From Sheuella amnicola (GTDB taxonomy: Bacteria > Pseudomonadota > Gammaproteobacteria > Burkholderiales > Burkholderiaceae_B), in NCBI RefSeq assembly GCF_010499255.1, contig NZ_JAAGRN010000002.1, forward strand, positions 310,001-374,000: DNA of 64,000 nt. The letters are read 5' to 3'. Shown here one piece after another: positions 1 through 8,903 of the stretch. The first letter of the stretch is position 1. Each line of letters starts with the position of its first letter. The position numbers were made by a program, and so were the translations under genes. The notes under the pieces were generated by a model. That model did no database searches. It was not told the DNA's origin and saw only the letters and a list, made by a program, of their open reading frames with translations.

Positions 1-168
1 CGATGGACCGCAAATCCCGGAATTGACGAAAGCGCGACTGAAGGTCACGCCGCGCCTGGCAAGCGCGTCAAGATTGGCTGTTTTCAAGTACGGGTGACCG
101 GCCATTCCAAGATGATCGAATCGCAACTGATCCGCCATGATGAACAGGATATTCTGCGTGTTGGACAT
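1..168 (-). CDS. Sulfatase / phosphonate monoester hydrolase family protein (N-terminal fragment)
   Basis: The first 56 codons of a minus-strand gene that runs off the left edge of the window. The N-terminus has the alkaline-phosphatase-superfamily start: a beta strand leading to MADQLR, whose Asp is a usual metal ligand, then a DHLG segment. The fragment ends in C-G-P-S at residues 53-56. This matches the start of the sulfatase signature C-x-P-S-R, in which the Cys is converted to formylglycine; the Arg would be the next, missing codon. Such enzymes hydrolyse sulfate esters or phosphonate monoesters, and the substrate cannot be told from this fragment. There is no signal peptide, so a cytoplasmic enzyme is likely. 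It lies 8 bp downstream of the DUF455 gene on the same strand. Confidence 0.8.
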   Translation of the reverse strand, partial: MSNTQNILFIMADQLRFDHLGMAGHPYLKTANLDALARRGVTFSRAFVNSGICGPS

Positions 169-176
169 ATCTTTAT

Positions 177-977
177 TTATCGAGCCTGATAAGGCTGACC
201 CAATTTAACGAGTTCATCTTCTCCGAATCCGGCCGCTCGACGCGCGTCAAGATTGAAAGGGCCTTTTAACACCGGGGCACGATACTTGATGGCTAACTCG
301 GTGAATGTTTCCACGGGGTCGAGACTACGCTCGACGCACAACCATCTGTACCATTCATTGCCAAGCGCGACATGCCCGATTTCATCGCGCAAAATAATAT
401 CGATAATCGCGGCGCCTTTTGGATCTCCACCACTGGCTAGCTTATGCCGTACAGCAGGCGATGCATCCAGGCCGCGCGCCTCGAGCGTGCGCGGAACAAG
501 GGCGATTCTTGCCAACACATCTTCCTGAGTGCGTTCGGACATTTCCCATAATCCATCATGCGCCGGAAAATCACCATATCGATAGCCGAGAGACAACAAA
601 TGTTGATTCAACAGTTCGAAATGAAACGCCTCTTCTTTGGCGACCTCAAACCACTGGCGATAAAACGATTCCGGCATGCCTGCAAACCGCCACACAATAT
701 CCAACGCCAGATTGATCGCATTAAACTCAATATGCGCCAGCGCATGGATCAAAACCGCACGACCTTCAACCGTATGAACACTGCGTTGTCGCAATTGTGC
801 GGGTGGCACCAACTCAATATCAGGCCTACCGGGAATTCCAATCACTGTCGGAATAATACGAACCGTATCAACTGGCGCTGCTGTATCGACAAGGCGCATC
901 AACCGGTTTTTTTCTTCCCAACCGGTGAGGCAAAGAGCAGTCTGCGCGGCAAGTCTCAGATCCATTCGAGTCGCCAA
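177..977 (-). CDS. DUF455 family ferritin-like protein
   Basis: A 266-residue protein recognised as DUF455, a ferritin-like di-metal helical-bundle family of unknown role. Helices carry the expected carboxylate/His pattern: HIE near residue 82, an E-x-x-H motif (EEAFHFE) near 114 and a second (DEIGHV) near 198. These look like di-iron ligands. There is no signal peptide or membrane segment. It begins 5 bp after the SET-domain gene ends and is probably co-transcribed with it. The fold assignment is good, but no reaction can be assigned. Confidence 0.85.
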   Translation of the reverse strand: MATRMDLRLAAQTALCLTGWEEKNRLMRLVDTAAPVDTVRIIPTVIGIPGRPDIELVPPAQLRQRSVHTVEGRAVLIHALAHIEFNAINLALDIVWRFAGMPESFYRQWFEVAKEEAFHFELLNQHLLSLGYRYGDFPAHDGLWEMSERTQEDVLARIALVPRTLEARGLDASPAVRHKLASGGDPKGAAIIDIILRDEIGHVALGNEWYRWLCVERSLDPVETFTELAIKYRAPVLKGPFNLDARRAAGFGEDELVKLGQPYQAR

Positions 978-982
978 AAGAC

Positions 983-1507
983 TTATTCGATTTTTTCGGA
1001 TTTCTTTTCTTTTTTGTCTTTCTTTTTTGGCTTGGACTTTTTATCAGGCAAGGCAAGCATGGTGCCGCGACAAGTCGGCGCTCCACATCGGCACTGATAT
1101 TGGAGCTTGAGTTTTTTGGTCGGTTTTTCGTCGTCGATCACCAGGCCATAATCGTAATTCAACTCTTCCCCGCGCTTGATATCGCGTTTAGCCATAATGT
1201 AAACACGCTTGCCACCCCTGCCTTCGGAGCTTTCGCAGTTTGGTTCGCAAGCATGATTAATCCACCGCGCATCATTACCGTGATCGTCCCCATCAATCAC
1301 TTTGCCGGAGCTAAGAGAAAAGAAAAATGTATGAAACGGATCATCGGGATTGGTTGGGTGGCGACGATCGGCCTCTTTGGCGCTAATCGTTGTGCCTGCA
1401 TACTCGATGATTTTGGTCCCGGCCGGTATTGCACGAGCGGCAAACACTCCGTTGCCATGTATTTTGGATGTTTTAACGATATGCCAAGGCTTTTCGGAGT
1501 TTGTCAT
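983..1507 (-). CDS. SET-domain protein lysine methyltransferase-like protein
   Basis: A 174-residue protein made of one SET domain, the fold of eukaryotic-type protein lysine methyltransferases that use S-adenosylmethionine. Visible motifs are HGNGVFA near residue 17, the SAM/pseudoknot motif NHACEPNC at 84-91, the catalytic-tyrosine segment NYDYG at 117-121, and a post-SET zinc motif C-x-C-x4-C at 139-146. The last 20 residues are very rich in Lys and Glu and look disordered or nucleic-acid binding. The target is unknown; ribosomal or DNA-binding proteins are an inference only. The gene sits between panB and DUF455, all on minus. Confidence 0.85.
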   Translation of the reverse strand: MTNSEKPWHIVKTSKIHGNGVFAARAIPAGTKIIEYAGTTISAKEADRRHPTNPDDPFHTFFFSLSSGKVIDGDDHGNDARWINHACEPNCESSEGRGGKRVYIMAKRDIKRGEELNYDYGLVIDDEKPTKKLKLQYQCRCGAPTCRGTMLALPDKKSKPKKKDKKEKKSEKIE

Positions 1508-1524
1508 CAGAATCGATCAAAAAT

Positions 1525-2346
1525 TTAGCTGCGTTTTACGGCAAAACAATGCTGGGGTTCAGGGAATTTCGATGCACGCACTTCGTCTGCATAGCGCTGA
1601 ACTGCACTTCGCATGGACTCTTCAAGATTTGCGTATCGTTTGACGAATTTCGGAACACGCTCGCCACTCAAGCCCAACATGTCTTCGGTGACAAGAATCT
1701 GTCCATCACATGAAACCGAAGCGCCAATGCCAATCGTAGGTATCGATAATTGTTCGGTGATTTCAGTACCTAACGCTTCGGCCACGCCCTCGAGCACAAC
1801 GCCAAAGGCGCCAGCCTGTTCATGGGCCTTGGCATCACCCAAAATACGCGCAGCGGCATCCGGGGTTTTACCCTGCGCAAGATAGCCACCCATCGTATTC
1901 ACATATTGAGGCATCAGGCCCACGTGGGCAAGCACGGGGATTCCGCGAGCGACCAGAAACTCGATCGTTGGGGCCATCACCGCTCCACCTTCAAGCTTGA
2001 CGGCATCAGCTCCGTGACTGACCAGATAAGCCGCATTTCGGAATGCCTGTTCAAGCGACTCCTGATACGTGCCAAACGGCATATCGGCAACGATGCACGC
2101 ATGCTTGGTTGCGCGAACTACTGCCGCCGTATGTTGTGCAATTTGCTCAAGCGTAATTGACAGAGTGTTCGGCAACCCATACGCCACCATCGCTGTTGAA
2201 TCTCCGATCAAGATGAAGTCGAGATATTCGTCGATGATTCGAGCAGTAGAAAAATTATGCGCTGTCAGCGCTGCAATCTTGCGTTGACCTTTGCACGCGC
2301 GCAATTGCGGCACCGTCACTCTTTTTATTTCTGCATGGGTACTCAT
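1525..2346 (-). CDS. panB: 3-methyl-2-oxobutanoate hydroxymethyltransferase
   Basis: A 273-residue PanB: it transfers a hydroxymethyl group from methylene-tetrahydrofolate to alpha-ketoisovalerate to give ketopantoate, the first step of pantothenate synthesis. The Mg2+-binding and catalytic acids are in place: D49 in LIGDS, D88 in ADMPFG, E119 in KLEGG and E186 in VVLEG. The usual TAYD segment near the N-terminus reads TAHN (28-31), so this is a divergent member. No panC or panD lies nearby; the gene is 27 bp downstream of topB. The family call is firm, and exact orthology to the housekeeping PanB slightly less so. Confidence 0.88.
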   Translation of the reverse strand: MSTHAEIKRVTVPQLRACKGQRKIAALTAHNFSTARIIDEYLDFILIGDSTAMVAYGLPNTLSITLEQIAQHTAAVVRATKHACIVADMPFGTYQESLEQAFRNAAYLVSHGADAVKLEGGAVMAPTIEFLVARGIPVLAHVGLMPQYVNTMGGYLAQGKTPDAAARILGDAKAHEQAGAFGVVLEGVAEALGTEITEQLSIPTIGIGASVSCDGQILVTEDMLGLSGERVPKFVKRYANLEESMRSAVQRYADEVRASKFPEPQHCFAVKRS

Positions 2347-2373
2347 ATCATCCCCCGACGATGCTTTTCGTTA

Positions 2374-5019
2374 CTAGACTGCATCGGAATCATCCGTCTT
2401 CCTGGCGGTCTTTTTAACCGTCTTCTTTACTGCCGTTTTGGTTGCTCGCTTAGCGGCAGTCTTCGTAGCTGTCTTCGTCGCTTTCTTAACAGCAGTTTTC
2501 GAAGGCGTTTTCGCAGCGGTCTTAGTCGCAGCCTTGCTTGCCCTGGCAGTCGTTTTTCCACCCGGCTTTTCAGGGCGAGGTTCGAACTCGAATCCAACCT
2601 TTCCATCAGCTCCGCGCGACAAAAATGCCTTGAACTTGCGATTGGTCCGGCTTGAAACAAAACCTTCAAGCAAATCCGTTTTGCCTTGCGTAAGCAGTTT
2701 TGTCATTTGCTCGGCGCTGATCTCCTGTTGCAAGATCACTTTGCCCGAACGGAAGTCGCAGCTTCTTTCCGGTCCAACCGATTTCTCGCAAATGTAACTC
2801 ATGCCATGTTCGAAAACCTGTCCCCCACACTTGGGGCAGGCACCTAAAGACACGTGACCAGAAAAATCGACGGGCTCGCTAGACTCTTCATCGCGCTGAC
2901 CGAAATCGAATTCGAGCTTGCTGTCCTGATCCAATTTGAGAATCGCGGCAAACGGGCGTCCCATTTTGCTGATAAAGCCCTGCAACGGTCCGATTTGACG
3001 ATCCGCCAGCAACTGCTCGACTTCAGATTGTTCAAACGTTCTGCCGCCAGGATGTTTGCCGATAGAAAAGTCACAACTGGTACAAGCATAGCGACGATAG
3101 TTTTCCTTCACCACGCTGCCGCATTTGGGACAAGGGGTCGTCAACGTCACATAGTCGCCGGGAACAGTATCGCGATCGTATTCTTTCGCGCGCTTTACGA
3201 TGACCTGCGTCATCTGGGCAATTTCGCGCATGAAGGCGGTTCGCTCCAATCCTCCCTGTTCGATCTGCTTAAGCTTATGTTCCCACTCTCCCGTCAGTTC
3301 GGGCGATGTCAACTCTTTGACGTCCAGCCCGTTGAGCAAGGTCATCAATTGACGCGCTTTGGCTGTCGGAACCAAATCCCGCCCTTCACGGCGCAAATAG
3401 CTTTCGTTCAACAATCCTTCGATAATCGATGCGCGCGTTGCAGGCGTACCCAGTCCATTTTGCGACATAGCCTGACGCAACTCATCATCCTCGACGAGCT
3501 TGCCCGCACCTTCCATTGCTGATAGCAAGGTTGCCTCGTTATATCGGGCAGGCGGTCTGGTGGCCAAGCCTACCGTTTCAATATCTTCTGTGCGCACCTT
3601 TTCGTTCGGCTCGACCGGGACCAGCGTTGCATCTTCGCCCTGAGCCTCCCGGCCGTATACCGCAAGCCATCCCGGCGAAACCAGAACCTTGCCTTCCGTT
3701 TTGAACGTGTGCGATTGCACCGTTGTCGTGCGCGTCGTCATGCGATATTCGGCGGACGGAAAAAAGATCGCCAGAAAGCGCTTAACGACCAGATCGTATA
3801 TTTTGGCTTCTGCCTCGCCAAGTTCTTTCGGCACCTGCAACGTCGGAATGATCGCGAAGTGGTCAGACACTTTCTTATCATCGAAAATCCGCTTATTAGG
3901 CTTGATCCATCCATTCTTCGTAATGGTGGCGGCATGAGTGGCCACGCCCTTCGATACACCCTGTCCCTCTGCCAATCCGGCAACCGTTTCTTTCACGGTG
4001 TTCAGATAGTCCTCGGGCAAATAACGTGAATCTGTTCGCGGATAGGTAAGTGCCTTGTAGCGCTCATACAAGCTTTGTGCCAAAGCAAGCGTAGTTTTGG
4101 CAGAAAATCCAAAACGTCCGTTTGCCTCGCGCTGCAAAGAAGTCAGATCGAACAATCCCGGCGATGCCTCTGTCTTGGGTTTCGATTCTTCCTTGACGGT
4201 ACCGGGTTGATCGCGACAGGCGGCAACAATACTCTTGGCAGCCGCTTCAGACCACAGTCTGTTATCTTTCTGCTCCGCATCGGTGGGATGTTTGACAAAC
4301 TTTTCATCAAACCACCGGCCTTCATAAATGCCCGCTGCAGCGACAAACGTTGCCCGCACTTCCCAATAATCACGAGGCTTGAAGTTGCGGATTTTCTCTT
4401 CACGCTCGGCAACAATTGCCAGTGTCGGTGTCTGCACACGACCTACTGGCGTTTTGAAAAATCCACCATCCTTACTGTTGAACGCCGTCATGGCACGCGT
4501 GCCATTAATACCCACCAACCAATCCGCTTCTGCACGCGATCTGGCCGCAGCTTCCAGCGGCTTCATTGAGTCATCCGATCTCAGATTCGCAAACGCCTGA
4601 CGAATCGCATCCTGAGTCATGGATTGCAACCATAACCGTTGCACTGGTTTACTCTGTCCGGCGTACTGCTGGATGTATCTGAAAATCAATTCCCCTTCGC
4701 GACCCGCGTCGCATGCGTTGATCAACGCACTGACATCTTTGCGCTTGATTAGTCGCACCAACATCTTTAGACGCTCGGCGGCTTTTTTGTCGGAAGGATT
4801 GATCTCGAACGCGGGAGGAATCACCGGCAAATGGGTAAAGCTCCACTTGCCCTTCACAGGATCGTTCGGTGCGATCAAACTCAGCAAATGGCCGACACTG
4901 GATGAAAGTACGTATTTTTCGCTTTCAAAGTAGTCGCCTTCGCGCGTAAACCCACCCAATGCACGCGAGATATCGAGTGCAACCGAGGGTTTCTCAGCAA
5001 TGATCAATGTCTTAGTCAT
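2374..5019 (-). CDS. topB: DNA topoisomerase III
   Basis: An 881-residue type IA topoisomerase that passes single strands and decatenates DNA. The Toprim domain is N-terminal, with E9 in AEKPS and the D-x-x-x-E-like acidic set D104-A-G-R-E-G-E110. The catalytic tyrosine is Y326 in TYPRTD. Two C-terminal zinc-ribbon-like modules follow, each opening with CPKCG (near residues 630 and 750). The last 60 or so residues are a Lys/Ala/Thr repeat tail like histone H1, which accounts for the large size compared with E. coli TopB (about 650 residues). The gene order smg-(gluQRS)-topB fits a Burkholderiales smg-top neighbourhood, although dprA is absent. Confidence 0.95.
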   Translation of the reverse strand: MTKTLIIAEKPSVALDISRALGGFTREGDYFESEKYVLSSSVGHLLSLIAPNDPVKGKWSFTHLPVIPPAFEINPSDKKAAERLKMLVRLIKRKDVSALINACDAGREGELIFRYIQQYAGQSKPVQRLWLQSMTQDAIRQAFANLRSDDSMKPLEAAARSRAEADWLVGINGTRAMTAFNSKDGGFFKTPVGRVQTPTLAIVAEREEKIRNFKPRDYWEVRATFVAAAGIYEGRWFDEKFVKHPTDAEQKDNRLWSEAAAKSIVAACRDQPGTVKEESKPKTEASPGLFDLTSLQREANGRFGFSAKTTLALAQSLYERYKALTYPRTDSRYLPEDYLNTVKETVAGLAEGQGVSKGVATHAATITKNGWIKPNKRIFDDKKVSDHFAIIPTLQVPKELGEAEAKIYDLVVKRFLAIFFPSAEYRMTTRTTTVQSHTFKTEGKVLVSPGWLAVYGREAQGEDATLVPVEPNEKVRTEDIETVGLATRPPARYNEATLLSAMEGAGKLVEDDELRQAMSQNGLGTPATRASIIEGLLNESYLRREGRDLVPTAKARQLMTLLNGLDVKELTSPELTGEWEHKLKQIEQGGLERTAFMREIAQMTQVIVKRAKEYDRDTVPGDYVTLTTPCPKCGSVVKENYRRYACTSCDFSIGKHPGGRTFEQSEVEQLLADRQIGPLQGFISKMGRPFAAILKLDQDSKLEFDFGQRDEESSEPVDFSGHVSLGACPKCGGQVFEHGMSYICEKSVGPERSCDFRSGKVILQQEISAEQMTKLLTQGKTDLLEGFVSSRTNRKFKAFLSRGADGKVGFEFEPRPEKPGGKTTARASKAATKTAAKTPSKTAVKKATKTATKTAAKRATKTAVKKTVKKTARKTDDSDAV

Positions 5020-5110
5020 TCTTTTCCAGGGATGGCTTTTATTCTTGCCAATATCAATAATCTGAACTCTTCAATGTCAGATCAGTCTAGCGGATAGGAT
5101 CATAAAAGCA

Positions 5111-6004
5111 CTAATTGATGACGTGCAAGTTAGCACGACTCAGCCGTTGCACCCAAACGCGGGTCGCTTCGACCCAAAAATCCTGAGTATTTTTAACATT
5201 CGGCTTTTCAAAACCCAATGCAACCCAGGCGTTTTGCAACGTTTCCAAAGGACGAGTCAAATCAACGGGATTCGCATGGTTTTGTTTGGAAAGTTTCAGC
5301 CCATTTGCATCCATCACCAAGGGAACATGCAAAACTTCAGGGACCTCGTACCCAAGCAAAGTCGCCAATTGTTGCTGCCGCGCCGTGCTGGACAACAAAT
5401 CCTGCCCCCGGACAATATGCGTCACCCCTTGTGCCGCATCGTCCACCACGACCGCCAATTGGTACGCCCAGATCCCGTCGGCACGCTTCAGAACAAAATC
5501 ACCTACCGCCCGTGCGACATCCTGCTCCATTGGACCTAACCAACGATCGCGAAAGCGCCAGATGCCCTCCGGTACCCGGAGGCGCCATGAAAGCGCCTGA
5601 CGCCCCTCTGGCAGGCCCTGTCGGCATGTTCCGGGGTAGGGTCGTTCTCCTTCAGGAAGACTTCCCTGAAGTCTCAGCGCGGAGTCCGCGATTTCTCTTC
5701 GGGTACATCCGCACGGATAGACTGCATTTAGCGACAAAAGACGATCAAATGCCGACTGATAATGACATAATCGTTCAGATTGATACAAAATAGGATCTTG
5801 CGTTCGCATTCCGAGCGAATCAAGCTGGTTCAGTATGAACTCGGCGGCCCCTGGCATCATTCTGGGCGTATCGAGATCCTCCATCCGTATCAGCCAGCGA
5901 CCACCATGCGCCTGCGCGTCAACATAACTGGCGCATGCGGCCACCACAGATCCAAGATGAAGCGGGCCACTCGGGCTCGGGGCAAACCGTCCGACGTACT
6001 TCAA
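5111..6004 (-). CDS. gluQ: Glutamyl-Q tRNA(Asp) synthetase
   Basis: A 297-residue truncated glutamyl-tRNA synthetase paralogue (GluQRS/YadB) that loads glutamate onto the queuosine base of tRNA-Asp. The class I signature is PLHLGS at residues 14-19, and the KMSKS equivalent is KLSKQ. A zinc site is suggested by C-x-C in CGCTRR plus a later CRQGL. There is no anticodon-binding domain, as expected for this family. It lies between smg and topB on the same strand. Confidence 0.92.
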   Translation of the reverse strand: MKYVGRFAPSPSGPLHLGSVVAACASYVDAQAHGGRWLIRMEDLDTPRMMPGAAEFILNQLDSLGMRTQDPILYQSERLCHYQSAFDRLLSLNAVYPCGCTRREIADSALRLQGSLPEGERPYPGTCRQGLPEGRQALSWRLRVPEGIWRFRDRWLGPMEQDVARAVGDFVLKRADGIWAYQLAVVVDDAAQGVTHIVRGQDLLSSTARQQQLATLLGYEVPEVLHVPLVMDANGLKLSKQNHANPVDLTRPLETLQNAWVALGFEKPNVKNTQDFWVEATRVWVQRLSRANLHVIN

Positions 6005-6019
6005 AACTTACACCACTAG

Positions 6020-6478
6020 TCAGTGCAACAAGCGGTACTCGTCGTCACGAAGCAGCTCTTCCAGGATCAGATGGTCTACCTCCGCCTCCTGACTCCATAA
6101 CACCATCAAGGCGATGATCTTGATTTTTTGCAATGTCATGGGCGAACCTGACGTTGCCATGGCGCGATCAATGACGATTTCACGCAGCACCGGAGATAAT
6201 GCTCCGGTAGCCTCGAGGAATGTGATGAAACCAATCGGCTCGGCACCAAGAAATTGCTGCTCGCTCTCGGCATAGACTCGTGTACCGCGTCCCGGGGACC
6301 GGGACAATCCGACACACTGCTCGGTCGTTTCCGCGAGACCGACTAACCAACCCAGCGCTTCGTCGATATCGGTATGCTCAAACCCGGCTGCAGCCAACCG
6401 CTTTGCCAACACATCCGCCGACGGACAGGACTCAGGGGTGTAGTAGTTCTCGAACAGGTAAACCAGAATGTCAAACAT
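6020..6478 (-). CDS. smg: Smg family protein (DUF494)
   Basis: A 152-residue Smg/DUF494 protein of unknown biochemical function, recognisable by its N-terminus MFDILVYLFENY and its length. In many proteobacteria smg lies between dprA and a topoisomerase gene; here gluQRS and topB follow, with a 15-bp gap to gluQRS. An AGGAG ribosome-binding site lies about 9 bp before the start. It is the first gene of a minus-strand run that continues to the left edge and is divergent from the metallo-beta-lactamase-fold gene. Confidence 0.88.
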   Translation of the reverse strand: MFDILVYLFENYYTPESCPSADVLAKRLAAAGFEHTDIDEALGWLVGLAETTEQCVGLSRSPGRGTRVYAESEQQFLGAEPIGFITFLEATGALSPVLREIVIDRAMATSGSPMTLQKIKIIALMVLWSQEAEVDHLILEELLRDDEYRLLH

Positions 6479-6643
6479 AGCTCAGGCTCCTGTTTTAAAT
6501 CAATGTAGCCTTACTCTACCTGTAAATCAGAAAACCGACAACTTTCGGGCTAGCACTATGATTTGGGCAGGTCGTTTTGCGTTCAGATCCACGTAATTTA
6601 TGATGAGCCAGACAAAACCATCACATCCGGAGATCGAATCGCA

Positions 6644-7702
6644 ATGAATCCTCAAGAACATCAGTTGCATTACCCTCACGGTGACGCCATGCCCGAGCCG
6701 GGCAGCACCATGGAGCTCGCTGAGGGAGTGCGCTGGATCAGGATGCCTTTGCCCTTTGCTCTGGATCACATTAATTTGTGGCTATTGCGAGATCGTATCG
6801 ATGGCGTGGATGGCTGGACCATCGTCGATTGCGGAATATGTCGCGACGAGGTCAAAACCCTTTGGGAAAAAATCTTCGATACACAACTTGAAGGGCTTCC
6901 GGTGTTGCGCGTCATTGTCACGCACATGCACCCTGACCATGTTGGATTGGCACACTGGCTTTGCGAGCGCTGGAACGTAGCGCTCGAAATGAGCATGACC
7001 GATTACATGGCCGCAAAACTCTGGTCCTCGCAGAATAATGGAGGGGCTTCCGGGGGTGAAAGCGCCTTCTTGCATCTTGCCCGCCATGGGCTGGTGGACC
7101 CGGACTCACAGGAAAAAGTGCGCGCGCGCTCCAGTTATTACTCCGGCCTTGTTCCAGCTGTGCCCGAGACATTCGTTCGCATCTTCAACGGCTCGAAAAT
7201 CACAATTGGCGGTCATGTCTGGCAAGCCATCACGGGCTACGGACACGCACCCGAACACATTTCCCTATACTGCGCCGACAAAAAGATCCTGATTTCAGGC
7301 GACATGCTTTTACCGCGCATCTCGACCAATATCAGCGTATTCGACCATGAGCCGATGGGTAATCCATTGCCTGCTTACCTTAGCTCTCTGGATGCCTATA
7401 TGCCTCTGGCAACGGACACGCTAGTGCTGCCATCGCATGGCCGTCCGTTTAAAGGAATGCACGAACGAATCAGGCAACAACACGAGCACCACGCCGAACG
7501 CCTGCATGAGGTTCTTGAAGCCTGTGTCACACCAAAGTCCGCGACCGACATTTTGCCGATCATGTTTAAACGCAAGCTAGATCTGCATCAAACAACTTTT
7601 GCGATGGGAGAAGTGATCGCTCATCTGCATGCCCTTTACTTCGAAGGAAAGCTTTCACGCGCCATCGGCACCGACGGAATTATCCGTTTTACGAAAATTT
7701 AA
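6644..7702 (+). CDS. Metallo-beta-lactamase-fold hydrolase
   Basis: A 352-residue MBL-fold hydrolase. The zinc motif H-x-H-x-D-H is present as HMHPDH at residues 94-99, followed by a downstream GHAPEH (metal His) and SGDMLLP (bridging Asp). The C-terminal 70 or so residues look like the winged-helix extension seen in LACTB2/GloB-like members. The open frame extends upstream to a TTG at 6563, but the ATG at 6644 with GGAG 11 bp before it is the likelier start. It stops 13 bp before a cystathionine beta-lyase gene, so the two are probably one operon. The substrate is unknown; a thioester or other small ester is an inference. Confidence 0.85.
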   Translation: MNPQEHQLHYPHGDAMPEPGSTMELAEGVRWIRMPLPFALDHINLWLLRDRIDGVDGWTIVDCGICRDEVKTLWEKIFDTQLEGLPVLRVIVTHMHPDHVGLAHWLCERWNVALEMSMTDYMAAKLWSSQNNGGASGGESAFLHLARHGLVDPDSQEKVRARSSYYSGLVPAVPETFVRIFNGSKITIGGHVWQAITGYGHAPEHISLYCADKKILISGDMLLPRISTNISVFDHEPMGNPLPAYLSSLDAYMPLATDTLVLPSHGRPFKGMHERIRQQHEHHAERLHEVLEACVTPKSATDILPIMFKRKLDLHQTTFAMGEVIAHLHALYFEGKLSRAIGTDGIIRFTKI

Positions 7703-7715
7703 GGACTTGCCCTAA

Positions 7716-8903
7716 ATGACCACACATCACCTTGATACGAAATTAGTGCATATCGGCAGCGCGCCATTTGATCCGGAATCGGGAACCGCTCCAGTCAGTA
7801 TCCCCTCCATTCGAACCAGTACGCTGCGTTTTAAAAATCTCGACCTTCTCGACAAAGCCATTGCCAAACGTATGGCCGGAGAACGCGTGGTGACCTACGG
7901 CATTTCCGGACTGGATACGCACCGTGCTCTTGAAGAGGTCATCATGGAGCTAGAAGGCGGTTCATATTGCGTTCTCGCCCCCTCCGGCCTGCTTGCCATC
8001 ACCATCGCGATGTTTGCGCTTCTCAAGTCGGGTGACCATGTACTCGTTGCGGACTGCGTCTATGGCCCGGTTCGCAACCTTGACCGCACTCTGCTCAAGG
8101 ATTTAGGCATTGAAGTGACCTACTTTGCGGCGGGTCGAGACAATGTTGCCGATCTTATCCAGCCCAACACCAGGATGATTTATGTCGAAGCGCCCGGTTC
8201 GCTTTTGTTCGAGATGTTCGACATGTCGGCCATCGCATCCGTCGCAAACGCAAACAACATCCCACTTGTTACCGACAACACGTGGGGCAACGGCTACATA
8301 TATCGCCCCCTTGATCTTGGCGCGGATGTATCGGTGATTGCCGGCACTAAATACATAGGCGGCCATTCGGACATCATGCTGGGTGCGATCGTGGTCAAAG
8401 ATCCTAAAATCGCCGCACGCATCCACGCGACTCAACATGCAATGGGCAACTCGATCAGTGCGGACGATGTCTGGCTTGCGCTGCGGGGCGTTAAAACCAT
8501 GGCGGTCAGGATGCCGCACCACGGAAAAAGCGCACTTGAGGTTTGCGAATTCCTCGATTCACGCAAAGAGGTTGTGCGCATCTACCACCCAGCTTGGCAC
8601 AAGGATCCGGGCTATGCGCTATGGCAACGCGACTGCAGCGGATCCAATGGTATGTTGGCGATAGAGTTGAACTGCACCCCCGAAGCCGCGAAAAAATTCG
8701 TCAATGCATTGACACTATTTGGTATCGGGTTTTCTTGGGGTGGCTTTGAAAGCCTGGTGCAGTGGGTTGATCCCGCCGCACTTAGCACCCATGCTTACTG
8801 GACAGGAAAGGGGCACGCCCTAATCCGTCTTCACATCGGCCTGGAGTCTGTTCAGGATCTGATCGAAGACTTGACCCAGGCCCTAGACAAGATTACTGCT
8901 TGA
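7716..8903 (+). CDS. metC: Cystathionine beta-lyase (PLP-dependent C-S lyase), copy 1
   Basis: A 395-residue Cys/Met-metabolism PLP enzyme. The Schiff-base lysine is K212 in AGTKYIGGHSD, and the cofactor Asp is D187 in TDNTW. The WGGFES segment near the C-terminus is typical of proteobacterial cystathionine beta-lyase, which cleaves cystathionine to homocysteine, pyruvate and ammonia. It follows the MBL-fold gene by 13 bp. Its last 11 bp overlap the 3' end of convergent dsbA. A paralogue lies at 39002-40168; which copy serves methionine synthesis and which serves other C-S lyase work cannot be told from sequence alone. Confidence 0.9.
   Translation: MTTHHLDTKLVHIGSAPFDPESGTAPVSIPSIRTSTLRFKNLDLLDKAIAKRMAGERVVTYGISGLDTHRALEEVIMELEGGSYCVLAPSGLLAITIAMFALLKSGDHVLVADCVYGPVRNLDRTLLKDLGIEVTYFAAGRDNVADLIQPNTRMIYVEAPGSLLFEMFDMSAIASVANANNIPLVTDNTWGNGYIYRPLDLGADVSVIAGTKYIGGHSDIMLGAIVVKDPKIAARIHATQHAMGNSISADDVWLALRGVKTMAVRMPHHGKSALEVCEFLDSRKEVVRIYHPAWHKDPGYALWQRDCSGSNGMLAIELNCTPEAAKKFVNALTLFGIGFSWGGFESLVQWVDPAALSTHAYWTGKGHALIRLHIGLESVQDLIEDLTQALDKITA

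Noticed and set aside
1921-1932. Palindrome around CCCACGTGGG as a parS site
   Set aside because: It lies inside panB and lacks the flanking TGTT/AACA bases of parS; only the CACGTG core is shared.
6644-7702. MBL-fold protein as an ETHE1-type persulfide dioxygenase
   Set aside because: It is about 110 residues longer than ETHE1 proteins and has a winged-helix-like C-terminal extension typical of other MBL hydrolases.
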